Assembly: GCF_010093535.1 (NCBI RefSeq)
Contig: NW_022985194.1
Location: 720,586 to 784,585, forward strand
Source: Lindgomyces ingoldianus
Taxonomy: Eukaryota; Ascomycota; Dothideomycetes; Pleosporales; Lindgomycetaceae
Reading direction: 5' to 3'
DNA length: 64,000 nt
Shown here one piece after another: positions 44,329 to 59,782 of the stretch. Numbering within the stretch: the stretch's first letter is position 1; each line of letters begins with the position of its first letter. A program made the translations under genes and the position numbers. The notes beneath the pieces are model-generated. The model ran no database searches, had not been told where the DNA came from, and saw nothing but the letters and a program-made list of their open reading frames with translations.

Positions 44329-47050
44329 ATGCAGCCAACGACGCCGCAAGAGTTCAGCGCGCCCAGCGATGTAGACGAGGGGCTCTTGCAGTTGAGTCTC
44401 GATGAAAAGTTGTCCTTCTTTCTGGCAAGGAGTCGTTCCAAGCGAATGGGCTGGAACGGCTCGGAATCCCCCCTCTAATGGTAGCCGTTGCGATACCTCG
44501 GATACGAAGAGAAATACTAATTATAGACATTTGATGGTCCACACGGAATACGCGGGATAAGGTCCCTCCGCCTAGTACGTTCTTCTTTCCACGGCTCAGG
44601 CCTGTGCTCACGGTATTGGAATAGCACCCTATTTGTCTTCTGCCATGCGCCATATCCACGATGTTGAGCTGCTAGAGCAAGTCGGAAAGCTCCTCGGTGA
44701 CGAAGCTCGAAACAAGAATGTCTACGTCTTGTTTGTGCCAACAGTTTGTCTGTAACGATCGCCTCTCCTCGGTCGTGGCTTCGAGGAAATCGGGGAAGAC
44801 CCCGTACTCAGCGACACATTGGGCGCCGCCTTCGTTCGAGGCCTGCAATATCGAGGTGTAGCTGCTTGCACCAAGCTCTATGCCGCCCACGACTAGCCAA
44901 CAGATTCCATCGAAGACAACGTGTGTATGATGCGGCGGACGCTTCGTGAGCTGCACTTGTTGCCATTCCAACTGGCATGTAAGCTCTCTAACCCCTGGGC
45001 AGCCATGACTGCATACTAAAAGATCAACGGTGTGCATGCCAGTGAAGATCCATTCCTGTTAAGAACCATTCTCCGCGAGGAGTGGGGTTTCGATGGCCTG
45101 ACCATGAGCGACTGGGGGGGGACCTATAGCACATCCGAAGCCATGAATCCTGGTCTTGATTCAGAGATGCCCGGACCCACGGTCTTTTGGGGCAGGGCTT
45201 TGAGCTGGGCTGTCTCTAGTCGTATGGTCTTGGAGGGAGCTGTTGACTAGTCTGTGCGGAACCTGCTAAGGCTGCTTTAGAGGGTGATGCCGCATGGAGT
45301 CTCTTCCTCGGACGATCCTGCCGCAGCTAATACCGTCGAGAATCAAGTGCTTATTTGTCGAATTGCCTCTGAAGGTGTTGTGCTCTTGAAAAACGCTCGG
45401 AACATCTTGCCCATCAAGCAAGGAGAGAAAAAGACTTCTGCCTTGATTGGGAACCATATTATGAACCCTGCCCTAGGTGGTGGGAGCTCTGAGGTCGAGC
45501 TATATTACACCGTCACACAATACGATGCCACCGTCGAAGAGGTAGGAAGAGAGCAGGAAGTATGCTCTTCGTGCATATTGTAAGTCTCTGGGTCCCATCG
45601 GTCATGTTCTGCAGCCAACTTGACCGTAAGAATTTAAATTCAGGCCTTACTTGCGGAACCTTACCATTCCGGAATCGGCGGATGCTAGCAGGCTAATCTA
45701 GATATTCGAAGAAGATCCCGGAGAATGTTCTCACGCCGACCCGCTGCTCAGGACGACTTCTTCGAAGAACCTGATTGATATTCCAGAGAGCCTCAGTGGC
45801 TCCCTTTCTGAAAAATTTTAAGCCCGGGCCCGATCGACGTTCACTCCAGTGAAATCGTGTCGCTTTCGTATCGTCCTGGCGGTCACGGGGTAAGGAAAGC
45901 TCTTTATCGACGGTACTGAATCAATCGACCTGTGGACGGACCGTCCTCCCGAAACCGGTGAGACGCCCGTATTGAACCGCGTGTCCATAGAGAGATTTGC
46001 CGATTTCGATGCTTTGGCGGGCAAACCTGTTCAGCTGAGTTGTTTCTCAAGAACTTGAGGCTCGGAGAGCTATTGGCACCGCCGCCACACCGACAGCACG
46101 CATCGGCGGTTTCGAGGCCATTGACGAAGACCAAGCCATTCGCGAGGCGGCGGAACTCGTGAAGGTGGTCGAATTTCTCACTGCCATGACGGGCCTTTCC
46201 ATCGATTACGAATACGCAGAGTCAGACCGCAAAGCCTTGCGACTCCCCAACCGCCTCGACGAGCTGATTGAGGCCGTGCTGAGCACAAATCCCAACACGG
46301 TGCGTTATAACACGCTCTTCATTTTTCTTCTATGGCTAACGTTGCAAGATCGTTGTGACGCAGTCCGGTCTACCCATCGAGATGCCTTGGGTTGACAAAG
46401 AGGGCACCGTTTTGCATGCTCGGTTCGGCCGGTAAGAAACAGGAAATGGCCTGATCGATGTGTTCTTTGGCCACGTCAACCCCGCGGGTAGATTCTCCAT
46501 GACCTTTTCAAAAGCGCTGCGACATACCCCAGTATTCCTAACATTCGGCAAGGTGGACCCCACCATTCTGTATGGAAAAGGCGTCTTCATTGGGCATAGA
46601 TACTACGAGAAGATACAGTAGGTTCCGCTCTTTTACTTCGGATACAGCCACTTGTATCCTATGTTTGAACTTGCGAAATTTGTGGTTCTGTCAGTGTTTG
46701 AAGCGTCGCCAGATCACGAAATGAAGGTATCTGTCAAGGTGAGCAATGCTGGTCCGTATGCTGGAGCCGGAGTCGTTCAGATCTATGTCCAGTATCTCAC
46801 GAGCTCTATTCAAAGACCCATTCGGGAGCTCAAAGGTTTCAAGAAGGTGAGAATCGGTGTGGGAACGACGGCCTCGGTCGAACTTCGGCTGGGCAAGTAC
46901 CCCATTTCGTTCTGGTGCGAGGAGCATTCCCGATGGAAGGCAGAGCAGGGCCAATATGTGGTCATTGTCGAACGAAGCACTAATCCGCAGGACGACGTTT
47001 TGCGAAAGAGCTTCACTTTGGAGGAAACATTTTACTGGTCGGGGCTGTAG
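44329..47050 (+). pseudogene. GH3 beta-glucosidase with PA14-type insert, decayed
   Basis: From a plausible ATG at 44329 to the stop at 47050 the GH3 family can be followed through several frames: TFDGPHGIRG (about 44531), GEDPVLSDTLGAAFVRGLQYRGVAAC (about 44790-44870), KINGVHASEDPFLLRTILREEWGFDG, then the nucleophile motif TMSDWGG at 45101-45121, EGVVLLKNARNILPIK (about 45372), RIGGFEAIDEDQAIREAAELV (about 46099), NPNT | intron-like | IVVTQSGLPIEMPW, and the fibronectin-like end PIRELKGFKKVRI ... RKSFTLEETFYW. Multiple frameshifts and in-frame stops break it (e.g. near 44476, 44740, 45248, 46620). The best open pieces are 45032-45250 and 46652-47050. It probably once encoded a roughly 830-850 aa enzyme. 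Confidence 0.8.
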
Positions 47051-47120
47051 TATTGCCTTAAATAATTCTTTCTACAGTATTGGAGTCGTAGAATAGTATC
47101 TCCGCTCAACCTGCCTCGAG

Positions 47121-48854
47121 CTAGAGCGTAGCTTCTGGTCCAGTCCCATCGAGATCATCGGATGCTTTGGAGTTGAGCATTGCCAAAATGTCCAGAAGTC
47201 TTCGTCCGTAGGTTCTAGCGCGTTTTCTGATCGCATCGTTGCTGGTGGTTAGCCTCAATTCGAGGAGAATGGTCCCTACTCGCCGGATTCGTTCAACCTG
47301 CATGCACGGTCAGAGACAACCAATGACGAACGTGAGAACACTAACTGTTGGCTCCCCCTTTACTTGGAGGTAAATGAATGGAATGTCATCTAACGTCTGA
47401 AGGAAATCCGAGATCATCTCAATGTTCTTCATGGACAAGACGAGAGGATCGTCGGCCAGCCCCGTGATGTCCGCCATCCTACTCTGGGTACTTTGTCGTA
47501 AAATAACCAGTCTGAAGCAATGGAATGTTACGAGGATGGTGCATCTCTGGACCCAGAAAGACCGCTTTTGAAATCTGACACCCTCGCTATCGTCATCGGA
47601 CGTCTCCAGGTTGGACACATACAGCCAGTGAGGGAGATCGTCCAAGAGACCTGTGTATTCGAAGTAGTCCTGCGCGAGTCGTGCCCTGTCCTGTTCTCCT
47701 TGAACCTGTGCACACTTTCGTATTTCCAGGACCAGTTTAGCGGCGCTCAACGAGACGCGTCGAAAGAGATGGAAGCCAGCCAAGAGGCGATCTTCAAATG
47801 CTTCATCATACCAAGGCTTGCTGGGGTCCACCAACGGTGCCTCTTGGCCAGAGTCAGGCTGCAGGGTCAACCCTCCATAGAAGAGAGGTTCGAGCAGCAG
47901 GGCTGTGCGGTCTCGGAAAGCGGCAGCCACGTGGTCCGAAGCATACATGTGCCAGAAATTCAGACGCAGCAACTTGCTTTCCACAGGGTCAACACGGGGT
48001 AGCCTCTCCTCGCTGTACAGGTGGAGCGTCTGGGCAATGAGGGTGGCTTGGCCCTGGACGTGCCATGCGGCGCCGTGCTTCCCCGTCATGTGCTGAAGGG
48101 CAGTGGAGTGGAAGACACGGATGACCATGGAAGCCGAGTTCGGGTGCTCAAGGTCATAGTCCTCGAAGGACCTCAAGGTTTCCCGGGAGGCGTGGAGAAA
48201 AGGCTTCACAAGGAGATGGCGGTACGGGATTAGCGAGTTGGGCATCACCGACGCAACGGACGCGCAGACGGCGGTAACCAGAGCGAAGCCTCTCAAGAGA
48301 GCCACTCGCTCTTGCTCGTTGGCGGCATCGTGATGGGGGTTGGGGAGCGCGTCGGAGAAGAATAGAGCGGCATTGGCGCGCAGCGTGGGCTCGTGCACAA
48401 GGGGAGCGGTGGGAAAAGTGTACTGCATATACAGGTCGATGCAGTAAGTGACTACTTGCAATAGATTCAGCGACGGCAGGACGGCCTGTAGCGACACGGC
48501 GAGGCCATCCTGGATGCCGCGCGGCGACCGGGCCGAGTCGGGAGATGCGATGGCGGGTAAGTCGACATCGGCAGGCTCCCACGAGGCGAAGCCGTCCGCC
48601 GTCGTTACCGTCATCATCGGCGTGGGGGCCATCGTCGGCGTGGGGGGCATGCTTGCCGGTGTCTGGGGGGCGGGCGACGCTTGGATGGGCGACCGTGGGA
48701 GCATCCGGGGACCGCGCTTCCTCTGGGGAATTGTGTAGGCGCAGTCGAGGTGCGAGATGCGGCAATTGGCGCAGGGAATCGACGCGTCGCACCTGACCTT
48801 GCGCCGCTTGCAGCTGTCGCATGCCCGGCTCGCCGACGACCGTGAGCAGCGCAT
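47121..48854 (-). CDS. Zn2Cys6 (Gal4-type) transcription factor
   Basis: Nuclear fungal-specific regulator. Model: complement(join(47121..47297, 47346..48854)), 561 aa, one 48-bp intron. Zinc cluster Cys12-x2-Cys15-x6-Cys22-x5-Cys28-x2-Cys31-x6-Cys38, followed by a basic linker (PQRKRGPR), a Pro/Met/Thr-rich linker, and a fungal-trans middle region. The latter includes YCIDLYMQYTFPTAPLVHEPTLR and KLLRLNFWHMYASDHVAAAFRDR, which resembles sugar-metabolism regulators of the XlnR/maltose/quinate type in general layout. Start is the first ATG before RCSRSSASRACDSC. Upstream GTG-initiated sequence is rejected. It lies 5.4 kb from the GH2/GH35/permease cluster and next to the GH3 pseudogene, so it could regulate sugar use, but no direct evidence exists. 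Intact. Confidence 0.88.
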
Positions 48855-50246
48855 CGTGGACTGTGGATTGCTGTGGATAAGGAGAATTGCGCACGGAGAA
48901 AAAGCGACGCGCTTGTTTTGCAAAATTTCCAGCACCCTGCAAGCGCCATCCCCGCATTTTCATGACTGAGAATTGTTGCCACGGATGCACTCCACACCAC
49001 TGCAAGCGAACCATCACGCGACGACGGGATGCAGGCGGGAATGCGAGGCGGCGTGGCGTGGAAAACAGGGGAAGCTGGCTCCGCTAGCGGCTCCAGTCAT
49101 GTCAACATACACAGTATGTACAATACGAGTGCGGAGAGCTCGAATGCAGTCCCCTAGCGAACAAATCCCGCCTTGCGCATCTGGCAGTGCGCCCCCAACT
49201 TGAAGCACGTGATTTTCCACGTCGCAATTGTATACGGAGTATCCGAGTAGCCTCCTCCCAACATGGCCGAAAACTGTGCGCCCTGGGATAATCTGGAGGT
49301 ACCTCGATCTCTTCGTAACCTCGTACCCCCGACTACTCATTATTATTTCTGTTGCGCTGTTAGTGGTATTATATGCAGCTGGAGATTCACCCTATCGCAA
49401 CTGTCAACTAACAATTACAGAAGCGTCATCGCGTCATCGTTCAGTTCGTCGTCAACATGCTCTTGACCCTGTAACCATATTCTTGCCCATAAAACGCCAT
49501 CTCGTCTTATCCCTGCTTTAGGATTAGCATATCCAATCCTCTACATCATGCTATGCTTTATGCAACTATCACGAATAATACATAAGTTGTGGTAGAGAAC
49601 ACAAATCCGCCAAGAGGTCGGTTCATTCGGCAAGCCACAGCCGCAAAAGTAGACATGTCGGTATGATTACGTAATATCAAGGCATACCCTTTTGCAATGT
49701 TTGGATTTTTACCCATAGTTCTATCCTATCTCCGGCTAGTTTGCCACATTCATCGGCCTTGCTACTTTGGCGGTGCAGCTTGACGCAGTTACTCTCAGAC
49801 AAGCACCCATTTCCCGAGCTGTCGCTCGAACTATTGATCTGTCTATTTATTCCTACCTCCCTGGCTAACAAGAAATGGGTGCATCCCCATGGATAAGCCT
49901 TAGCAGTATGAATAATATGATGCGGCGCAAGTGTCGATGGTTGTGATCAAACAGTGAGGCGCAGAGAGGCTTCTTGTGGTAAGCGTGTTATGTTCTTGGC
50001 ATCTTGCAGGACCCTGTTGCCTAAGCCCATGGACTGAACAACACAACTTTTACTCATGGCAGCTCTTTACTTCCTGTCTTTACCAGGCCTTTCGGGTAAG
50101 GGTGGTTCGGCCGGGCCTGTCCAAACTACGAACCTACGACCTAGCACCAACGACTCACGGAGGCAGCCTTGCTCGGTAGCTCGAAAAGGCAGGGTGGGAT
50201 TGCCGAAAAGAGGGCTAGATCGTATCTTCAAGGAAATACTTCCACA
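48855..50246. other. intergenic, TF 5' flank to HET gene
   Basis: 1.4 kb without a recognised gene. The first part is upstream sequence of the zinc-cluster regulator. The last part leads into the HET gene. Confidence 0.4.
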
Positions 50247-52373
50247 ATGGCAAGACCGTTTCTGGGGGCTAAGGAGCTCTACACCTTTCTTCCGGACGAT
50301 ATTGAGAAACTAAGAATAGGCCCACTAGAGAGCAAACTCTACTCCATACGAGTTTTCGGTTCATTCGAATATCCCAAGCTCCCTGGCCCAGACTACATTC
50401 GGCTCCTCCACCTAGAGCCCGCCTCTGATAACCCCTTGGAATTAAGAGGCTGCCTCAAGGTTCACAGGCTCGACGCGCAGTGCGAATATGAAGCTATCTC
50501 ATATGCTTGGGGCGATTATCCCGAGTTCAACAGGGCTCTCTTCTTGGAAAATCAAGTTTTGAAGATTACCGGCAATCTGTATGCCGCGCTCATGGCATAT
50601 AGCTACCCTGACCGCACCAGAGTACTATGGGCGGACGCTGTATGCATCAATCAAGCGGACACAGTCGAGAAGACTCAACAAGTCGCCATCATGGCTGATA
50701 TCTTTAGCAAGGCAAAAACAGTGCAAATCTGGCTCACGCCAGCCTCAGGATGGGCAAAGGACGCTATGGACTTTATGGCAAATCTCTCATCGAAGGCAGA
50801 GTCTTTTGGGATAAGTGCTGAAGTTGATCAGCCTCGATGGATCCCGAGCTGGCCTTCTCTCAACATCACCGACGAAGAAGCGAAAAACCTCATTCACGAT
50901 GCCATCGAAGCCCACGTCGACTATCTCCTCTTTCGCTCGTGGTTCAATAGAGTATGGGTTGTTCAAGAAGTCACCTTGGCCGTGAAGCTGGTCGTATCTT
51001 GTGGACATTCCGCCGTGGACTGGACTAATTTCGCCCGCGCTTTAGAAATCCTTCGCGGAGCGCTACGGCAAATCCCGCAAGGAGAAGAGCGATCGAGGCT
51101 AGAAGGCATCAAGCCAGCTTGGGAACTTGTACGGCACCGGGACGTCTTCAGACTGCTGGATCAACATGGTGATAGGAACCATCATCTCATGACCAACCTT
51201 GCCGGGGTGCAGATGAGTAACAAGGCTTGCTCTGACGATCGCGACCGGGTCTACGCAATGCTAGCAATGACGAGATCTCCATACTCTATGACTCCAGATT
51301 ATGACAAAACCGTAGCCGAAGCTTATACTAACTTCACCAGGAGGTATTCTCCAAACACACAAATTTATTCGGCGGGACTGTGCCGAAGACAACCCCGCAC
51401 CAATTTTGGGGGTGTAGACATGGACCCCAAGAATAACCAACGACTGCCGATTGATATCGCAGATCGCAACTACCTGCCTTCGTGGGTTCCGGAATTTCGC
51501 CCATCATTAAACCTTGCATGGGCTTCGCCATTTAATGGAAACTATTGTACTGCTAAAGGGACCCCGTTCTACTTCCTCCCGCATCCGGAAATGCTCAATG
51601 TCATGTGCGTCACAGGCACCATCTTCGATGCTATTAGCATAACCAGTTGGGAATACGACTCGAAAAGCGCACTGAATTGCGTGTATGACTCAGGGTTCTA
51701 CTTTTCGGTTATCGATCTTCTGGAGAAAATTACTTGCTCTTCTCCTGACTTTGTATTTCAACCCATTTCAGAACCACCTTGGCTGATCCTAGCTAAAACC
51801 TTGACTTGCGGAACCGGCGAATGTTATGGAGCGGAATTCCCCTTAGTGCGCTACTCTATGTTCCAGAGTCTCAATCACCTCGAACAAGGTAGCTTGCCTT
51901 GGCTGACTGCAATCTGGGATCGCTTCACAGCACATTGCTTTGCTCCAACCGGAGAAGTATTTCAACACATGCTCCTTAAGACACTGGGAGTAGAGCCTAG
52001 GCCGCTTTCTACGGACGGCAAAATTGCATATGGGTTCCTTGTCTACTTAGCTAATACCCTTGTTTACAACCGGTTATTCATAACTATGGAAGGATATGTA
52101 GGACTTGCTCCAAGGTACATTCGGGGTGGTGACCTTGTTGCCATTCTTAATGGCTGCCATATACCATACGTGGTTCGGCCTGCATGGGAGGTGAAGTACA
52201 AGGATGAGCTGCTTAAGGGGGCGCTCCAAGTTATTGGGCCCTGCTATCTTCACGGAATCATGAACGGAGAAATCCTCACGAACCGGGATGCGCCCCGGTT
52301 CTCGCGGTTGAAATGGACAAGGCACGACGGTGATATGGCTGATTCTTTAGAAGGGTGGATGACGCTGATCTAA
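50247..52373 (+). CDS. HET-domain protein (heterokaryon incompatibility family)
   Basis: 708 aa, single exon. Start is the first ATG (50247, ACAATGGC context); the frame is open farther upstream without an ATG. HET domain about residues 78-240: YEAISYAWGD (about 81), LWADAVCINQAD (about 127), KTQQVAIMADIFSKAKTVQIWL, and RSWFNRVWVVQE (about 230). A downstream segment DRDRVYAMLAMTR and a C-terminal GYVGLAPRYIRGGDLVAIL are typical of these proteins. HET domains are TIR-like cell-death effector modules that act when genetically different hyphae fuse. Members are highly expanded and variable, and a specific incompatibility role for this one cannot be read from sequence. No NLR or repeat domain is fused. 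Frame intact. Confidence 0.9.
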   Translation: MARPFLGAKELYTFLPDDIEKLRIGPLESKLYSIRVFGSFEYPKLPGPDYIRLLHLEPASDNPLELRGCLKVHRLDAQCEYEAISYAWGDYPEFNRALFLENQVLKITGNLYAALMAYSYPDRTRVLWADAVCINQADTVEKTQQVAIMADIFSKAKTVQIWLTPASGWAKDAMDFMANLSSKAESFGISAEVDQPRWIPSWPSLNITDEEAKNLIHDAIEAHVDYLLFRSWFNRVWVVQEVTLAVKLVVSCGHSAVDWTNFARALEILRGALRQIPQGEERSRLEGIKPAWELVRHRDVFRLLDQHGDRNHHLMTNLAGVQMSNKACSDDRDRVYAMLAMTRSPYSMTPDYDKTVAEAYTNFTRRYSPNTQIYSAGLCRRQPRTNFGGVDMDPKNNQRLPIDIADRNYLPSWVPEFRPSLNLAWASPFNGNYCTAKGTPFYFLPHPEMLNVMCVTGTIFDAISITSWEYDSKSALNCVYDSGFYFSVIDLLEKITCSSPDFVFQPISEPPWLILAKTLTCGTGECYGAEFPLVRYSMFQSLNHLEQGSLPWLTAIWDRFTAHCFAPTGEVFQHMLLKTLGVEPRPLSTDGKIAYGFLVYLANTLVYNRLFITMEGYVGLAPRYIRGGDLVAILNGCHIPYVVRPAWEVKYKDELLKGALQVIGPCYLHGIMNGEILTNRDAPRFSRLKWTRHDGDMADSLEGWMTLI

Positions 52374-52837
52374 ATCACCTAATGCGAGAAATGACTTCAA
52401 TGCCTTATGTACTTGCTTGGCTCTAGAGCTGCAACTTACGTATTTGAAACTCACAACAATATATCGAACACATTTTTAGGTCTCTGGGTAGTTGATTAGC
52501 CTGCTTCTTTCCTACACGTACAACGCTCTTGTTCGCCACAAAATAGGCCAGGCCGCCGAGAGTCAAAAGCGAGGCGATCTGAAAGAGAATGTGTAGATTA
52601 ATTATAGCTTACATAAATTTGTGCTATGCAATGATACCGCCATGTCTGCTTATTTGGCTGTGGCTGCCCAAGATACTGCCCCCGTAGCGGATTTGCATTT
52701 TGCACCACGTATATCATTATCAATAGCCTGAAAATGCAATGTGAGACGATATATGCTCCGAGGACTCACTCCGTGGCGTAAAGCAATGATAAAATGTAAG
52801 CTGACTAAGGAACCATTACTGGTGCTTATAACTCCCT
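52374..52837. other. intergenic, HET gene 3' flank
   Basis: No gene supported. On the minus strand near 52520-52600 a short hydrophobic frame (IASLLTLGGLAYFVANKSVV) follows a CAG acceptor-like site, but no complete gene can be built. Confidence 0.3.
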
Positions 52838-53031
52838 TGTTTGCAGTAACGGAGCATTCCAAGCTCTACTACCTGCTCGTATTCATCAACCACTGCTGCC
52901 TACCCTAGTGTTGTGCTGCTTTAGCACCATGCTGTCTGGCTTCCTCCTTGGCATATATAGGCCCTTAGGTTCACTTCACTCTTTAGCAATCAACCCAGTT
53001 CCTTATGACCCTGGTGCTCCTAACGGCTTCA
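52838..53031. repeat. diverged solo LTR related to 19324-19510
   Basis: Starts TGTTTGCAGTAACGG, contains GCATATATAGGCCCTTAGGT and TTTAGCAATCAACCCAGTTCC, and ends GGTGCTCCTAACGGCTTCA. The same blocks occur in the same order in the solo LTR at 19324-19510. The flanks (TCCCT / TAGCC) do not match, so the target duplication has decayed. It lies directly against the WD40 relic. Confidence 0.65.
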
Positions 53032-53035
53032 TAGC

Positions 53036-53400
53036 CTCCATGAGTCCCACAACCTTACTATCTTGTCGTCTGACCTGGATGTAACGAGCTTGCCGTTTGG
53101 TGAAGATGCTCCGATGAGACCGAATCTGGATATCTGGAGCAATGCTCCTGTGCCCGAGTCCCACAGCCTCACTGTCTCATCGTATGACGCAGATGCCACG
53201 AGCTTGCTGTTTGGTGGGAATGAGACTGGTTAGACCGAGTCTGTAAGGCCTTCGAGTGTCTGGAGCAATACTCCTATGTCTGAGTCCTACAGCCTCCCAG
53301 TCTTTTCGCTTGACCCCGATGCCACGAGCTTGCCGTTTCGGGAGAACGTCAACGGGAGACTGAACCTGTATAACCCTCGAGTGCCTGGTGCGATGAAATC
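53036..53400 (-). pseudogene. WD40-repeat fragment (NLR-type beta-propeller relic)
   Basis: On the minus strand three WD40 units can be read: FSRNGKLVASGSSEKTGRL, then NSKLVASASYDETVRLWDSG, then PNGKLVTSRSDDKIVRLWDS. The DNA units repeat at about 126 and 114 bases (GATGCCACGAGCTTGCCGTTT-like string at 53078, 53192 and 53318). Such near-identical tandem WD40 units are typical of fungal NACHT/NLR sensors of the HET-E/HNWD type. Stops and small deletions break the frame, and no NACHT part was found nearby. It stops at the LTR relic. Confidence 0.65.
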
Positions 53401-54255
53401 TAGCCGTCTAAGATTATTGGAGGCGCTGCGATCTATTTTAGAACCGAATCCCAGAATTTTGTCGTAACCCAGCTGGCTTGAGGGCTAAAAATTGGAGCTG
53501 AACTATATGCCTGTAAAGGTGCGGCTGAAATGAGTTGCCCCTTGCCAAGAATGAATTTCGTAGCATCATGTATGAGGGTGAGCGGTTTTGTGCTCTTCGC
53601 AGTCTTCCACGTAATTAGAAATTGAATTTCTAAAACTTCTGCCTGGATATAAACTCACAATAACTACTTGCCAGAGCAGTCTGATATCCTGGCCCGTCTC
53701 ATACATCTTCTCCAAAGGCCCTTAGCTTCGAGCCAATGAGAATGTGATCTTGAAGAAACATGTGTATCATGCTGTTGTCACAAAGGATACTTCCGCATCT
53801 CTGAATGTGACCAGGACTCTTGACGCAATCGGTGAGATGGTTAGCCTAGTAGCAGCACGCATATTCAATATGCATAAGAGGGCTATTGCTGATCCAATCC
53901 ACGCGTGCTAGAAATAGTGACTAGCTATGAGGTGCTAAGACTTTCGCCCGAAAGGGTAGAACCTTTGTTGCAGCTGCATTCTATGGGAAGCTGGTTTTGC
54001 GAGTGACTTCTATAATTGCTAGCGTAGGTCTAGAAGCTGTCTATCGATACACAAAGCTCATGATGCCTTTTTGACGTTTAACTTTATACGGAAGGTACGG
54101 CTGCCGGTCTCTGACGGCGCAAAACCGCTGTTACAGGCTATAGCTGTGCATAAGGGTTAAGCCGCATTCGCTAATGGCTATATCACGACCTCGGGACGGG
54201 TACAGCATCAGCAAGACCTTCGTAGATGGTCAGATCTATCATCACCTTAGAACAG
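53401..54255. other. intergenic, decayed DNA
   Basis: No gene recognised. A plus-strand open piece around 53780-53910 has no family match I can support. Confidence 0.3.
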
Positions 54256-58040
<3,785 letters not shown>

Positions 58041-59782
58041 ATGCAGAGCGACAATGGCATTCCCAGACTGAGCAAAATCGGCTCGACATGGCAGCTGCTT
58101 GTCGACGAGAAGCCGTACCTTATACTCGGTGGACAGGTCCAGAATTCGTCCTTTAACTCGGCAGAGTACATGAAGCCAATATGGGGCAAGCTCACCAAGA
58201 TGGGAATCAATACTGTTATTGGGCCTGTGGCATGGGAGGACATCGAACCAGAGGAAGGATCTTTCCAGTTCTCAGACCTTGATGCCATCATGGCAGATGC
58301 AAGATCGCACGGCTTGCGTTTGATATTGCTGTGGTTTGGGTCATTCAAGAACGGTACGTACTTCTTCCTGCTCTGCATTTTTGGATGATAAGGACAGTAC
58401 TTAACCTTTGCACAGGTATGTCGACTTATGTACCGTCTTGGGTGAAGAAGGACGCCTCTAGATTCCCACGGGTGCAAATTGAATCTGCCCAGAACGTGCT
58501 CAGAACAGTTGAAGTCATCTCAGTTTTTCACCAGCAATGCGTAGAAGCAGACGGCAAAGCCTTTGCTGCTTTAATGCGGCATCTGAAAGAGAGCGATCTG
58601 CAAAGGACCGTCATCATGGTGCAAGTGGAGAATGAATGTGGAATTATTGGCGACTCGCGCGATCGGAGTTATCTCGCGGAAGCTGCATTCCAGGCTCCTG
58701 TTCCTCCGCAATTGATTGACTTCCTCGTCCAAAATTGGAGTACACTTCACGCAGACTTTACGCGAAGCTTCCCAGCCTTCTGTCTAGAGAGAATGTCAAG
58801 GCCTGCAAACGATTGGAAGGGGTGCTTCGGGCAAAGTGCCCGAACTGACGAATTATTCATGGCGCATCATTACGCTCTATATATTGAGAAAATCGCAGCG
58901 GTCGGGAAGGAGCAGTACCCGTTGCCGCATTACATCAACGCATGGCTGCCCAAGCCAGACGACACACCCAAAACCGAGGGCCTTGCCGCGGGAGGACACA
59001 AACCGGGAGTCTACCCTTCCGGAGGAGCCACAAACAACATGCTCGATATATGGGAACAATTTGCCCCATCAGTGGACTTCATCGCTCCAGATATATATAC
59101 CGCCGACTACACCGAGACTTGCATGGTTTACGGCAGTCGAAAGTACCCCTTCTTCGTTCCTGAACAGCGCAGAGACAGTTTCGGAGCGCGACGAATCACT
59201 AAGGCAATCGGCTCCTTTCGTGCCATAGGGGTCGCTCCCTTTGGGGTTGACACTATCAAGGTGGAAGACTGCGCATTTTCGAAGCTCTATAGGCTCTTAG
59301 GATCAGTATCGAACGCCATTCTTGCGGCGCAAACCCGTCCTAACGCCATATTTGGCTTCTTCTTCGACCAGTATTCTCCTCCCGCGGACAAATCACACCC
59401 TCGTATTACGAAGCAATTTGCTGCGTATGAACTTGTGATCAGCAGGGCTTTCGTACTCGGCCAGCCGGGCACGGGCTCTGGAATCATAATCGAGCTTGAC
59501 CCAAGCCGATTTCTGATCGTGGGCATGGGCTTCAAGGTCGAGTTTAAGTCACTGTCGGCCGCGTCGCGATTCACGGGCATCCTCACGTGTATGGAAAAGA
59601 GGGTAATCGATGCAGAAAGGGGCGTGTTGGAAAGTGTACGAAAGCTGAATGGAGACGAGACCAAAGGAGGAACTTGGTGCAATATGCCAAACGAAGTTCC
59701 AGACTATGGGGACCAGTTCATCCCCATGTGCATCCCTGCTGGCACTATGATCACGGAAGTTGAGGTATATTCACTTGGCTAG
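58041..59782 (+). CDS. GH35/GH42-like beta-galactosidase with DUF5597-type C-terminus
   Basis: Model: join(58041..58353, 58416..59782), 559 aa. Intron 62 bp, joining WFGSFKN in phase to GMSTYVPSWV. TIM-barrel glycosidase of clan A. Substrate-facing N-terminus PYLILGGQVQNSSFNS, GPVAWEDIEPEEGSFQF, acid/base Glu178 in VQVENE and nucleophile Glu354 in FFVPEQR. The C-terminal third (IIELDPSRFLIVGMGFKVEF, ... VYSLG) is the beta-rich DUF5597 type. No signal peptide, so it is intracellular. Likely acts on beta-galactosides or galactosyl oligosaccharides alongside the divergent GH2 enzyme, but exact specificity cannot be read from sequence. No lesion seen. It differs from classical secreted fungal GH35 enzymes, which are about 1,000 aa. 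Confidence 0.88.

Noticed and set aside
48154..49017. 287-codon minus-strand frame overlapping the zinc-cluster gene
   Set aside because: Out-of-frame shadow in GC-rich coding DNA. The C6 zinc cluster is in the other frame.
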